The notes under the pieces: generated by a model
What the model was told of the DNA's origin: nothing
What the model saw: only the letters and a program-made list of their open reading frames with translations
Database searches by the model: none
Source of the DNA: Brevundimonas sp. AJA228-03
GTDB lineage: Bacteria > Pseudomonadota > Alphaproteobacteria > Caulobacterales > Caulobacteraceae
NCBI RefSeq assembly: GCF_017795885.1
Contig: NZ_CP059297.1
Coordinates: 1,865,001 to 1,929,000, forward strand
Length of the DNA: 64,000 bases
Direction: 5' to 3'
Shown here: positions 8,021 through 16,509 of the stretch, in pieces
How the letters are laid out: the number at the start of each line of letters is the position of its first letter
Position numbering within the stretch: position 1 is the stretch's first letter
Position numbers and translations under genes: made by a program

Positions 8021-9960
8021 TCGGCGTCTCCGGTCAGGGATGAGGCGTTGATCAGGTCCAGTGTGAATACTGCGCCGGACCGATCTCCGCGAGGACGATA
8101 GACCACGTCGCCCCCCTGGGCCTGGGCCAGTCCGCGCGAGAGGGCGAGTCCCAGGCCCGACCCTTCGGCACCGCTCCAGCGCTCGGCGTCCAGTCGATCG
8201 AACGGCGTGAACAGCCGGGTGATGAAAGCGTCCGGAACGCCCGGGCCCTCATCAACCACTTCGACGCGAAGGCGGTCGCTTTCATCGACGACGCCGACCG
8301 TCACGGTTCCTCCCGCAGGTCCGTACTTCACAGCGTTGGAAAGCAGGTTGAGAAGAATCTGTACGGTTGCCCGGCGATCAATTCGGGCGACACCACCTGT
8401 TTTGCCCTCAATGCGGATGTCCACGCCCGCGGCCTGGGCCTGGGGGCCGATAAGGTTACGGACGTCGTCCAGGACAGGGCCCAGGGTGACCGCCTCGAGC
8501 GTCAGGGCATGTCCCCCGGCCTCGATCCGGGCGATGTCCAGTACCTCCTCGATCATGGCAAGAAGGTGCCCGCCGGCATTGGCGATCTGATCCACGGCGT
8601 GGCGTTGGTCGTCCGTCATGGTCTCGCCGTCCATGCCCAGCAACTGGTTGAAACCAAGGATAGCGGTCAGAGGCGTGCGCAGCTCATGGCTCATTCGCGA
8701 CAGGAACTCGCTCTTGGCGCGGCTGGCGCGTTCTGCCTCTGCCCGGGCGTGGCCCAGGGCTTCCTCAGCGCGGCGCCGCTCGGTGATGTCGCGCGTGACC
8801 TTGGAGAAACCGGTCAAGGTTCCATCCTCATCGCGCAGGGCGGTGATGACGACATTGGCCCAGAATCGCCCGCCGTCGCGGCGCACCCGCCAGCCTTCGT
8901 CCTCGACCCGGCCGTCCTTGCTGGCGATCTCCAGCAACCGGACGGGTGTCTCCTCGCGCGCCTCCGGGGGATAGAAGTTCGAGAAGTGGCGACCGAGGAT
9001 CTCCTCAGCCGTCCAACCCTTGATGCGCTCGGCTCCAGTGTTCCAGCTGACGACCTGACCGTCGACGTCCAGAGCGAAGATTCCATAATCGCGAACGCCT
9101 TCGATCACGCGGCGATACCGCTCCTCGCCCTCGCGAAGCGCAGCCTCGCGCGACCGCAGCAGGTTGCCGGCTTGGACCAGTCTGCGGGCCAGCCGACCGA
9201 TCTCGTCCTGGGCCTCATCGACCAAACTTAATGGGACGCCGCGTTCCAGCCGCTCGGCGTCGCGCTCCAGACTCCTCACGCGACGGACGATCCCCGTGAA
9301 TAGCAGTTGGGCCGCGGCCAATCCCCCCAACAAACCGATCCCTGCGAGGACTGCCGTCAGGGTCCAGGTCCGCCTGCGCTCCGCGTCCGCTCGCGCCTGG
9401 CGTTCCGCAAGGAGTTCGACCTCACGACGCTGCATGGCCTCGATTTCGGCCCGTAGCGCGTCAAGCACCGCCTTGTTGGCGATCAGAGCGCGGGTCACGG
9501 CCTGCGTCTCCATCCCGATCGCGGTCCCCGCGCCGGGCATGGAGGCGAGCTGGGCAAGCCCGTCGCGCTTGAGCACCACCAGGTCATCGACCCGTGCCAG
9601 ACGGCGGCGGATTTCAGGATCCCGCGCGGTTCCGCGCAAACGATCCAGAGTGGTGGGCAGAAGGGCCTCTGCCTTGATGTAGGGTTCCAGGAAAGCCTGG
9701 CGGCCGGTCAGGCGATAGCCGCGCACGCCGCTCGCCGCCTCGGCCAGAAGGGCATGCACTTCGTGAATGTCGCGCTGGATGGCGAAGGTCAGACGCACCC
9801 GCGCCTCGGCCTCCGCCTCGGCGCGGGCCGACAGATGCAGGGCACCGATGCCGGCCAGGAGGATCGCCAGGGGCAGGGCGACGACGATAAAGCCTTTCAG
9901 CCCGAGCCCCAGATCGGCCCAGGCCCGACCGCCTCTCGTCCAGATCGAGGCGGCCGTCAC
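8017..9960 (-). CDS. Membrane sensor histidine kinase (CHASE3-HAMP-PAS-HisKA-HATPase)
   Basis: 647 aa. TM1 at about 23-45, a periplasmic CHASE3-like helical domain (SGVRGYRLTGRQAFLEPY) at about 50-195, TM2 at about 200-225, HAMP (IGRLARRLVQAG), a PAS domain (YGIFALDVDGQVVSWNTGAE) at about 290-410, the HisKA dimerisation helix with phospho-His (FLSRMSHELRTPLTAILGF), and HATPase N, G1 and G2 boxes (NLLSNAVKYG, DEGPGVP, GSGLGLALS). No attached receiver. It overlaps the LuxR-type regulator upstream and the single-domain regulator downstream by 4 bp each, so it can signal to either. Stimulus unknown. Confidence 0.93.
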   Translation of the reverse strand: MTAASIWTRGGRAWADLGLGLKGFIVVALPLAILLAGIGALHLSARAEAEAEARVRLTFAIQRDIHEVHALLAEAASGVRGYRLTGRQAFLEPYIKAEALLPTTLDRLRGTARDPEIRRRLARVDDLVVLKRDGLAQLASMPGAGTAIGMETQAVTRALIANKAVLDALRAEIEAMQRREVELLAERQARADAERRRTWTLTAVLAGIGLLGGLAAAQLLFTGIVRRVRSLERDAERLERGVPLSLVDEAQDEIGRLARRLVQAGNLLRSREAALREGEERYRRVIEGVRDYGIFALDVDGQVVSWNTGAERIKGWTAEEILGRHFSNFYPPEAREETPVRLLEIASKDGRVEDEGWRVRRDGGRFWANVVITALRDEDGTLTGFSKVTRDITERRRAEEALGHARAEAERASRAKSEFLSRMSHELRTPLTAILGFNQLLGMDGETMTDDQRHAVDQIANAGGHLLAMIEEVLDIARIEAGGHALTLEAVTLGPVLDDVRNLIGPQAQAAGVDIRIEGKTGGVARIDRRATVQILLNLLSNAVKYGPAGGTVTVGVVDESDRLRVEVVDEGPGVPDAFITRLFTPFDRLDAERWSGAEGSGLGLALSRGLAQAQGGDVVYRPRGDRSGAVFTLDLINASSLTGDAE

Positions 9961-10577
9961 GGCAGAATTCGCGCCGCGAAGACCGCAGCCTGGGTCCGGT
10001 CGCTGACGCCAAGCTTGGCGATGACCTTTTCGACGTGAACCTTGACGGTTCCCGGTCTGATGCAGAGCTCGCGCGCGATCGCCTTGTTGGTCAGTCCCTC
10101 CTTGATGAGGGCGAGGACCTCTCGTTCCCGGGGGGTCAAACGCGCCAGGTCACTGTCGCTGGGCCCGGTAGCAGGCGACACGGCCAGGCGCAGAAGGTCG
10201 CCGGGCAGGGCCGTTCGACCCTCACCCACGGCCCTGATGGCGTGGAGCAGCTCCTCGCGCCCGGCGTCCTTCAGAACATATCCGGTCACACCGGCCGTGA
10301 GGGCGCTGCGGACATATTCGGCCGTGTCGTGCAAGGTCAGCAGGAGCACGCGCGTGTCTGCGCGTTCCAGGATCAGCCGCGCGGCTTCCAGACCGGTCAT
10401 CCCGGGGCCGAACCGGATGTCGAGGATCGCGACATCCACGTCGCCTTCGGCGCATCGCTCCACAGCGGCTTCGCCCGTATCCGCTTCATCGATGAGCTCA
10501 AGGTCCGGCTCGCGATCGATGACGGCGCGAAGTCCCGCGCGGGTCAGTTCGTGGTCGTCGGCGATCAGAATACGCAT
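9957..10577 (-). CDS. NarL/FixJ-type response regulator with LuxR HTH
   Basis: 206 aa. Receiver domain with Asp8/Asp9, phospho-acceptor Asp53 (VAILDIRF) and Lys103 (GYVLKDA), then a LuxR-type HTH (LTPREREVLALIKEGLTNKAIARELCI). Its likely kinase is the HisKA_3-type protein encoded one base upstream. NarL-type regulators bind 7-2-7 inverted repeats, and one such palindrome lies at the head of this operon (11727-11742), which suggests autoregulation. Confidence 0.93.
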   Translation of the reverse strand: MRILIADDHELTRAGLRAVIDREPDLELIDEADTGEAAVERCAEGDVDVAILDIRFGPGMTGLEAARLILERADTRVLLLTLHDTAEYVRSALTAGVTGYVLKDAGREELLHAIRAVGEGRTALPGDLLRLAVSPATGPSDSDLARLTPREREVLALIKEGLTNKAIARELCIRPGTVKVHVEKVIAKLGVSDRTQAAVFAARILP

Positions 10578-10578
10578 C

Positions 10579-11727
10579 TCAGACGCCCGCCAGGGGAACG
10601 CGCGCGCTGATGCGAAAGCCGTTTGGGGTTGGACCCGCTTCGAGGGTCCCGGCGACGGAGAGCAATCGCTCTCTCATCATCTCGAGCCCGAAACGCGGTG
10701 TCTCGCCTTCGCCTCTGGCGTCCGATGCAAAACCGCCGACGTTCTCGACGGTGAGCACGATGGCACTCTGGTCGGGCAAGGTGGTGAGATTGAGCGCCAC
10801 GGTCGCACCCGGAGCATGTTTGGCGATGTTGTTGAAGGCTTCCTGGCCTACGCGAAAAAGGAGGGTCTCGAGCCAGGGTGGCAGTCGCCCGCCTATTCGC
10901 TCGGAAACCTCGACCCTGTGGCCGGCACCCTGGAGTCGACGCGCCTCTTCCCGTAGCGCCGCCGCGACACCGAGGTCGTCCAGACTGGGCGGACGCAGAC
11001 CGGCGATGACCCCTCTGAGGTCGGTCACCGCCTTGCGGGAGACGCCGATCAGTGTCTCAACGTCCCTGGCGACGCGGCTGTCGATCGGAGCCAGGTCCAG
11101 ATGGACGAGTTCCAGCCGGCGGTGAAGTGCTGCGATCTGTTGGGCGACGCCGTCGTGCAGGTCTGCAGAGATTGCAGCCCTCTCGCTCTCCTGGGTGTTG
11201 ACCACGCGCGCCAGGACCTGTTCCAGTTCCTTTTCGCGCCGTTCGAGGCGCACAAGCAATTCAGCTTCCTTGCGTCGCTGCAGGTCCACGGTCAGTCGCG
11301 CCTCGATCATCTCGACCATCAGCCGCAAGGTGTCGCCGTCCTCCTGGGTGGTGACCGCGTTCGGGTTCATCGGCGTGGTGAACACGAGGCTTACGTCTGG
11401 ACGGCCACGTTCGGCCAATGTGGTCAGGGGGACCACGAAGGCGTCGTTCTCTGAAGGCCCGGACTTTTCCTGAACGCTACCGACCGCATACCCTGCGAAC
11501 AACGCCGCTCTCCGGGCGGCGCGAGCGACGGCGTCGTCGAGATTGCCGACGTCGGCGGTGGCAAGATCCCGGCTGACCTCGATCAATAGCTTGAGACGGG
11601 CCGCGCGGGCCTCGGAGTCGCGAAACAGCGACCGGAGGTCCAGGCCGAGCGAGGTGGCATCGTTGAACAAGCGCGAAAATCTCCAGCGGTAGCCCGGGAT
11701 TCTAGCCGAGATCCGGGGAGCCGTCAT
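10579..11727 (-). CDS. NarX/DegS-type cytoplasmic histidine kinase (HisKA_3)
   Basis: About 382 aa from the ATG at 11727. A GAF-like N-terminal region (residues about 40-160), a coiled coil (ELLVRLERREKELEQVLARV), the HisKA_3 H-box (AISADLHDGVAQQIAALHR) and a HATPase domain (GQEAFNNIAKHAPG) follow. No membrane segment. It is first in the operon and sits one base from its LuxR-type regulator. The start is uncertain: the frame is open to 11793, but the palindrome 11727-11742 lies there, and a TTG at 11670 with GGAG upstream would leave a conventional promoter gap. Confidence 0.88.
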   Translation of the reverse strand: MTAPRISARIPGYRWRFSRLFNDATSLGLDLRSLFRDSEARAARLKLLIEVSRDLATADVGNLDDAVARAARRAALFAGYAVGSVQEKSGPSENDAFVVPLTTLAERGRPDVSLVFTTPMNPNAVTTQEDGDTLRLMVEMIEARLTVDLQRRKEAELLVRLERREKELEQVLARVVNTQESERAAISADLHDGVAQQIAALHRRLELVHLDLAPIDSRVARDVETLIGVSRKAVTDLRGVIAGLRPPSLDDLGVAAALREEARRLQGAGHRVEVSERIGGRLPPWLETLLFRVGQEAFNNIAKHAPGATVALNLTTLPDQSAIVLTVENVGGFASDARGEGETPRFGLEMMRERLLSVAGTLEAGPTPNGFRISARVPLAGV

Positions 11728-11742
11728 ATGCCGAACGGCATA
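11727..11742. promoter_or_regulatory. 7-2-7 palindrome, candidate operator of the signalling operon
   Basis: TATGCCG-AA-CGGCATA is a perfect inverted repeat of two heptamers with a 2-bp spacer, the geometry used by NarL/FixJ-type regulators. It lies between the kinase operon and the divergent secreted-protein gene at 11840, so either or both could be controlled. Confidence 0.45.
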
Positions 11743-11839
11743 GGTCATCTGGCCTGCCGACCGGCTGATGTGCGCAAGCATGGCTGTCGACATCTTCCGT
11801 CAGTCGCCGCGACCCGCGGCTCCCTCAAAGGACGTTCCG

Positions 11840-12454
11840 ATGCGCAAGACCTTCACCCTCACCGCCCTGACCGCGCTTCTGGTGGCCGGCTCCGCCCTTG
11901 CCCAACCGACCGCTTCGTCTGTGGCCTCCCGGACGGACTCGTATGCGGTGGCCACCATCACCACCGCCCCGGCCGCCGCGCCGATCACCGTGGCCGAGGT
12001 CGAGGCCGCCCAGCGCGCGTGGGGTGACGCCCTGGTCGCAATCGCCACCGAGTACAAGGCGAACGGTCAGGTCGCCGCGACCCGTCTCGCGGGTCAGGTC
12101 CTCGATACCGCCTATGGCTACAATCTGGGTCCGGTGGCCTTCAAGCCCACGCTTGCCTATGGCGACACGACCTTCCGCGCCACCCGTGAAAGCGCTCTGG
12201 CCTATTTCGTCGGCGGCAACAGCCGCTTCCCTGGCGACACCGGGTTCGCGCTCAAAGGCTGGCGCTCCTATGAGATCGACAACGCTGTCGTCGTCATTAA
12301 TGGCACCACGGCCATCTCGACTGGCAACGTCATGCTGACCAATGACGCTGGCGAGGTCACCACCGTCAACAAGACCTGGGGCTGGGTGCGCGACGCGAAC
12401 GGTGCCCTTCGCATCGTCCTGCACCACTCCTCGCTCCCCTACGCGCCGAACTGA
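11840..12454 (+). CDS. Secreted NTF2-like (DUF4440/CaMKII-association-like) protein
   Basis: 204 aa from the ATG at 11840 (AAAGGAC upstream); the signal peptide MRKTFTLTALTALLVAGSALA-QP marks this as the start. The mature part matches the NTF2-like cone fold by pattern: an early helix with W (AQRAWGDALVAIATEY), strands with GNVMLTNDAGEVTTVNKTWGWVR and the terminal LRIVLHHSSLPY typical of DUF4440/SgcJ-type proteins. Periplasmic; ligand or partner unknown. Divergent from the signalling operon across a short spacer with a palindrome. The NTF2 assignment is by pattern only. Confidence 0.7.
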   Translation: MRKTFTLTALTALLVAGSALAQPTASSVASRTDSYAVATITTAPAAAPITVAEVEAAQRAWGDALVAIATEYKANGQVAATRLAGQVLDTAYGYNLGPVAFKPTLAYGDTTFRATRESALAYFVGGNSRFPGDTGFALKGWRSYEIDNAVVVINGTTAISTGNVMLTNDAGEVTTVNKTWGWVRDANGALRIVLHHSSLPYAPN

Positions 12455-12741
12455 CGACGCGATCATCCTGCCCGCGACGGTTATGGCCGGATATCACCGG
12501 GCCATGGACGGCGGCTTCAGGCTCCGGGTTGGCGCCGGCGTGACGCATGTCTCCATCCTCAACGATGAGGTGGGTGCCCACGCCGCCGCTCCGGGTACGC
12601 TCTCAATCCTTGGGTCATCAGCGCGGGCGTCAGCTCCCGCTTCCAAGGTCCGGGGCCGGAGGGAAAACCCCTCCGGCTCCACCCCTTCCCAGCGACGGCG
12701 CTCTCTCCAACTTCCGCCGTTCCGTTCTTCAGGACATCACG
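12455..12741 (+). other. 287-bp gap with a strong hairpin; no gene seen
   Basis: The gap between the NTF2-like gene and the DUF2490 gene holds no convincing frame. It carries a perfect 9-bp hairpin at 12656-12678 (GCCGGAGGG, loop AAAAC, CCCTCCGGC), 64 bp before the DUF2490 start. Without a U-tract it could be an mRNA leader structure or a weak terminator of the upstream gene. Confidence 0.4.
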
Positions 12742-13395
12742 ATGCATGCGTTCAAGGTCACCCTTCTTGCCGTCGGCGGTCTTCTGGTCGCGGCGGCTCC
12801 CGCCGTCGCCCAGGACGAGGACGGCGAGTTTTGGTTCAACCCGGCCTTCGTCAAGCCGATCGACGATCGGACCTCCGTCGAACTGGAGACGGCCCAGCGA
12901 CTGCGCCAGGACCCGCGCGACGACACCTATTTCGCGCGCCTGTGGCTGAACCGGGAGGATGGCGCGGGCCGCGAATGGAGCGTGGGTGTCGAGCAGCGCT
13001 GGAACGGTCCCGACGTGCGGGAGGTACGGCTGCTGCAACAGGTGGGCTACGATTGGGGGCCGCTGGAGTTTCGCACGAGGCTTGAGCAGCGCTTCATCGA
13101 CGTCGACCCTCAGACGGGCGTGAGGCTGCGACAGCGTGTCGGGACAACGATACCTCTGACAGACAGCGAGGACGGATGGGCGCTGACCGGGGACGCAGAG
13201 GTCTTTGTGACGCTCCGCAACACCGAGCCTGGCGGGCAAACGGGTCTGACCGGCTTGAGAACCTTTGTCGGCTTCGAACGGAGCTACGGCCGATATGACG
13301 TGAGCCTGGGCTATCTTCGCCAGCAGGACATCCGCGACGGGGCCGAGGACCGCGTTGGTCATGCGCCCTTTGTCGGTTTGACCGTCAACTTTTGA
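12742..13395 (+). CDS. DUF2490-family outer-membrane-like protein
   Basis: 217 aa from the ATG at 12742 (AGGA seven bases upstream); the frame is open further upstream but only this start gives a signal peptide (LLAVGGLLVAAAPAVAQ-DED). The mature part alternates polar and aromatic residues like beta strands (FWFNPAFVKPIDDRTSVELE, RTFVGFERSYGRYDVSLGYL) and ends in Phe (VGLTVNF), a C-terminal aromatic typical of outer-membrane barrels. This matches DUF2490, whose function is unknown. Convergent with the bicarbonate-permease gene. Confidence 0.75.
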   Translation: MHAFKVTLLAVGGLLVAAAPAVAQDEDGEFWFNPAFVKPIDDRTSVELETAQRLRQDPRDDTYFARLWLNREDGAGREWSVGVEQRWNGPDVREVRLLQQVGYDWGPLEFRTRLEQRFIDVDPQTGVRLRQRVGTTIPLTDSEDGWALTGDAEVFVTLRNTEPGGQTGLTGLRTFVGFERSYGRYDVSLGYLRQQDIRDGAEDRVGHAPFVGLTVNF

Positions 13396-13444
13396 GGTTG
13401 GCGTCCCATCGCCGGACGCTTCCAGACCTGGACCGCCTCGAGGA

Positions 13445-14434
13445 CTACCAGAGCCAGAGCGCGGCGGCCGTATAGAGGGCTATGCCCACAGTGAGATTGA
13501 ACGGGAAGGTGATCGCCAGCGAGGCGGTGACGAACACGCCGGCGTCCGCTTCCGGTGCGGCGAGCCGCATGGCTGCCGGTACGGCGATATAGGAGGCCGA
13601 GCCCGCCAGGATGGTCAACAGAGCGGCGTCTCCCGCGCCCAGACCGATGATCCAGGCCAGACCCAAGGCGACGGCCGCCGATGCGACCGGGAAGAGGAGG
13701 GCGAAGGCGACGATTCCGGCGTTGAGCTTTCGTCCTCCCTCCATCAGGCGGCGCGCCGCGATCAGACCGATGTCGAGGAGGAAGAAGCAGAGCGCGCCCT
13801 GGAACAACGGGCCGACGAACAACTCGAGGCGGACGAGCCCCGGCGCGCCCGAGACGAGGCCGACGGCGAAACTGCCAAGCAGCATGACAGTCGCGGCACC
13901 GACGAAGACCTCGCGCAGCACCGCCCGGCGACGACCCGGCTCTCCGCGCCCGGCTCCGTTCAAAAGGATCAGGGCCGTGAGGATCGCAGGCGTCTCCATG
14001 AGCGCGAGGACGGCTGCCATATAGCCGCCAGGCTGAAGACCGACCGCAGTGAGGTGATCCTGGCCCGCCGCGAAGGTCACCACAGAGACAGAACCGTAGG
14101 TGGCGGCGAGGGCGCAGGCGGTGGCGCGGTCAAGCCGGGGCAGGCGGCGCAGCACCTCCAGCGCCGCCACGGGCATCAGGGCGCTCAGTCCAACGCCGAG
14201 GGCGGCGGCGCTCAGGAAGTCGCCGTCGAGTCCCGCCGCGCGCGCTTCGACCCCGCCTTTGAACCCGATACAAAGCATCAGATACAGCGAGAGGGCCTTG
14301 GCGATGGGTTCCGGGATTGCCAGGTCCGATCGTGCGAACGCGGCAAGAGCGCCCACGAAGAAGAACAGAATCGCGGGCGAGGTCAGAAGGGCAAGACTGG
14401 CGGTGAGGTCGGGCATGTGGGCGGCGGGTTCCAA
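13445..14434 (-). CDS. SbtA-family sodium-dependent bicarbonate permease
   Basis: 329 aa from a TTG at 14434, preceded by AGGAAG; an ATG at 14416 is the alternative. About ten membrane helices and the SbtA/DUF897 landmarks AATYGSVSVVTF and the C-terminal GSASYIAVPAAMRLA with PEAD, plus a cytoplasmic linker in the middle. In cyanobacteria SbtA is a high-affinity Na+/HCO3- symporter; in heterotrophs the substrate is presumed bicarbonate but unproven. No SbtB (PII-like) gene is adjacent. A LysR gene is divergent with a palindromic box between them. Confidence 0.82.
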   Translation of the reverse strand: MEPAAHMPDLTASLALLTSPAILFFFVGALAAFARSDLAIPEPIAKALSLYLMLCIGFKGGVEARAAGLDGDFLSAAALGVGLSALMPVAALEVLRRLPRLDRATACALAATYGSVSVVTFAAGQDHLTAVGLQPGGYMAAVLALMETPAILTALILLNGAGRGEPGRRRAVLREVFVGAATVMLLGSFAVGLVSGAPGLVRLELFVGPLFQGALCFFLLDIGLIAARRLMEGGRKLNAGIVAFALLFPVASAAVALGLAWIIGLGAGDAALLTILAGSASYIAVPAAMRLAAPEADAGVFVTASLAITFPFNLTVGIALYTAAALWLW

Positions 14435-14483
14435 AGGTCGCTTCCTCTGGCCTCGACGCGTTCAGCATGCCAGTTTATTCGAC

Positions 14484-14498
14484 TTATAGGACCCATAA
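14484..14498. promoter_or_regulatory. Candidate LysR box between sbtA-like gene and its divergent regulator
   Basis: TTATAGG-A-CCCATAA is a near-perfect inverted repeat (one mismatch in seven-base arms) containing TATAGGACCCATA, which fits T-N11-A. It sits 15 bp upstream of the LysR start and 50 bp upstream of the permease start. Confidence 0.45.
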
Positions 14499-14512
14499 CC
14501 AAGGCTCATGCC

Positions 14513-15382
14513 GTGCCTTCACGACTGGTCAATCTCGACCTGGACCTCCTGCGCGCCTTCGTGACCGTGGTGGAGACCGGGAGCTTCACCCGAGCAGCGG
14601 CCCTGCTGGGACGCACCCAGCCCGCGATCAGTCTGCAGATCCGGCGACTGGAGGATCAGTTGCGCTCCCCGCTTCTGGCCAGAGGCGGCAAGGATCTCGC
14701 CCTGACCACCGAGGGAGCCGGGCTGCTGCCGCAGGCGCGCCATCTGTTGCGGGTGAATGACGAGATCGTCGCCACCCTGGGCGACGGCGATCTCGAGGGG
14801 GAGGTGCGGTTCGGGGCCCCGGAGGACGTCGCGACCATGCATCTGCCGGGCATTCTGGGTGCCTTCGCGCGTAGCCATCCGCGCATCAAGCTGGCGGTGA
14901 CGTGCGACTACACGGCGAATCTGCTCGACCAGATGTCGCGCGGCCTGCTCGATCTCGCCCTGATCAAGCGGGAGCCGGTCGGGCCCGAACTCGGCGTACG
15001 GGTCTGGAGCGAGCCGTTGGTCTGGGTGGCGTTGGACCCCTCGATCCTGGAAGCCTCGCCCTTGCCGCTGATCATCGCCCCCGCGCCGGACATCTATCGC
15101 AAGCGGGCGCTGGGGGCGCTGGAGGGGGCCGGCCTGGCGTTTCGCGCCTCCTTCACCTCGCCCAGTCTCGCGGGCCAGATGGCGGCGCTGAGAGCCGGCC
15201 TCGGGGTCGGAGTCCTGCCGGCCGCCATGGCAACGCGGGACCTGACTGTTCTGCGAGAGCCCCTGCCGCCGCTCAGCGATAGCGAGATCGCCCTGGTGTC
15301 CACCCGCTCCATGGGTGGCCCGGCCGAGCTGCTGTCACAGGAGGTTCTTCGTGCCCTGGAGCGCGGCCCATCGGCGTCTTGA
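14513..15382 (+). CDS. LysR-family transcriptional regulator
   Basis: 289 aa from a GTG at 14513 (VPSRLVNLDLDLLRAFVTVV), the normal LysR start; the frame runs open far upstream but that stretch is the antisense of the permease gene. Winged HTH at about residues 8-65 (SFTRAAALLGRTQPAISLQI), then a type 2 periplasmic-binding-like effector domain. Position opposite the SbtA-type permease and the box at 14484-14498 suggest it controls that permease, as CmpR/CcmR-type LysR proteins control inorganic-carbon uptake in cyanobacteria; that link is inference. Confidence 0.9.
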   Translation: MPSRLVNLDLDLLRAFVTVVETGSFTRAAALLGRTQPAISLQIRRLEDQLRSPLLARGGKDLALTTEGAGLLPQARHLLRVNDEIVATLGDGDLEGEVRFGAPEDVATMHLPGILGAFARSHPRIKLAVTCDYTANLLDQMSRGLLDLALIKREPVGPELGVRVWSEPLVWVALDPSILEASPLPLIIAPAPDIYRKRALGALEGAGLAFRASFTSPSLAGQMAALRAGLGVGVLPAAMATRDLTVLREPLPPLSDSEIALVSTRSMGGPAELLSQEVLRALERGPSAS

Positions 15383-15429
15383 CGCGGGGACTGTCATGGC
15401 CGGGACGATCCCGGCCACGACAGGGAACC

Positions 15430-16509
15430 TCAATGGGCCGGACGGTCCGGTTGATCTCTGGTGTCGCGCGTCTTGATCCAGGAATAGAGCATCGAGCCGC
15501 CGATCAAGGCGAGGGTCGCGATCAGGGACCACTGCGGCTCGAGATACGGCACCAGTTCTTTGCCGGTCATGTCCTTCCATGCCTTGTAGAGGCCGAAGTT
15601 CCAGATGATCTTGACCCCGATCAGCACCAGAACCATCGACAGTCCGTACTTCAGATATTTGAAGCGGGCGACGGCTTCGGCGAGCATGAAATACATCGAC
15701 CGCAGGCCCAGGATCGCGAAGATGTTGGACGTGTAGACGATGAAGGGGTCTTTCGTGACCGCGAAGATCGCCGGCACGGAATCGACCGCGAAGATGACGT
15801 CCACCACCTCGACCATGACCAGGGCCAGGAACAGCGGGGTCGCGAACAGGACGAGCCGACCCGTGCCCTTGGGATCGGGCCTTTTGACGAAGAAATTATG
15901 GTTGTCGATGGTGTCGGTGATCCGCATCCGCTTCCTGAGGAACTTCAGGACGGGGTTCTGATTCAGGTCCATCTCGTGATCGCCGCCGAAGATCATCTTC
16001 CATCCCGTAAAGATCAGGAAGGCGGCGAAGATGAACAGCACCCATGTGAACTCATTCACGATGGCCGCGCCGAGAGAGATGAAGATCGCACGGAACACGA
16101 TCGCACCCATGATACCCCAGAACAGCACACGGTGCTGATACTGGCGTGGTACCGCGAAGAAGGTGAAGATCATCCCGATGACGAAGATGTTGTCGAACGC
16201 CAGCGCCGTTTCCAGCAGATAGCCCGTAAAATACTGCAGAAGGGCTTGCTGATTGAGATTATCCGGGCTCATGTAGTAGACCGGATCGGGCTCATACACG
16301 AAGTAGACATAGGCCCCAAAGGCGATAGCGATCGAACCGAACGACGCCCACATGGCCGCAGACTTTTTGGCGGAGACGACCCCGTCCTTGTTGTTCACGA
16401 CCCCGAGGTCGATCCACAGCAGAAAACCGATGAAGGTCAGGAAGGCGATCCAGAGCCAGACCGGCTGACCGACATAGGTCGCATCGAAAAACGGAAGGGA
16501 TTCAAACAT
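15430..16509 (-). CDS. TerC/Alx-family membrane protein (probable metal exporter)
   Basis: 359 aa from the ATG at 16509 (MFESLPFFDATYVG). About nine membrane helices and the family's two acidic membrane motifs: LAFDNIFVIGMIF and VDVIFAVDSVPAIFAVT. E. coli Alx, of the same family, affects Mn2+ export; TerC members belong to tellurite/calcium-linked Ter systems. A TerB-like gene nearby (17289) supports a Ter-type role. Just upstream of the ATG the message would carry GCGC-AACGCG-GCGC followed by five Ts (16530-16548), a weak terminator-like element that might attenuate expression. Confidence 0.88.
   Translation of the reverse strand: MFESLPFFDATYVGQPVWLWIAFLTFIGFLLWIDLGVVNNKDGVVSAKKSAAMWASFGSIAIAFGAYVYFVYEPDPVYYMSPDNLNQQALLQYFTGYLLETALAFDNIFVIGMIFTFFAVPRQYQHRVLFWGIMGAIVFRAIFISLGAAIVNEFTWVLFIFAAFLIFTGWKMIFGGDHEMDLNQNPVLKFLRKRMRITDTIDNHNFFVKRPDPKGTGRLVLFATPLFLALVMVEVVDVIFAVDSVPAIFAVTKDPFIVYTSNIFAILGLRSMYFMLAEAVARFKYLKYGLSMVLVLIGVKIIWNFGLYKAWKDMTGKELVPYLEPQWSLIATLALIGGSMLYSWIKTRDTRDQPDRPAH

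Noticed and set aside
14054..14512. N-terminal extension of the second LysR gene
   Set aside because: It is the complement of the SbtA-type permease gene; the normal LysR N-terminus begins at 14513.
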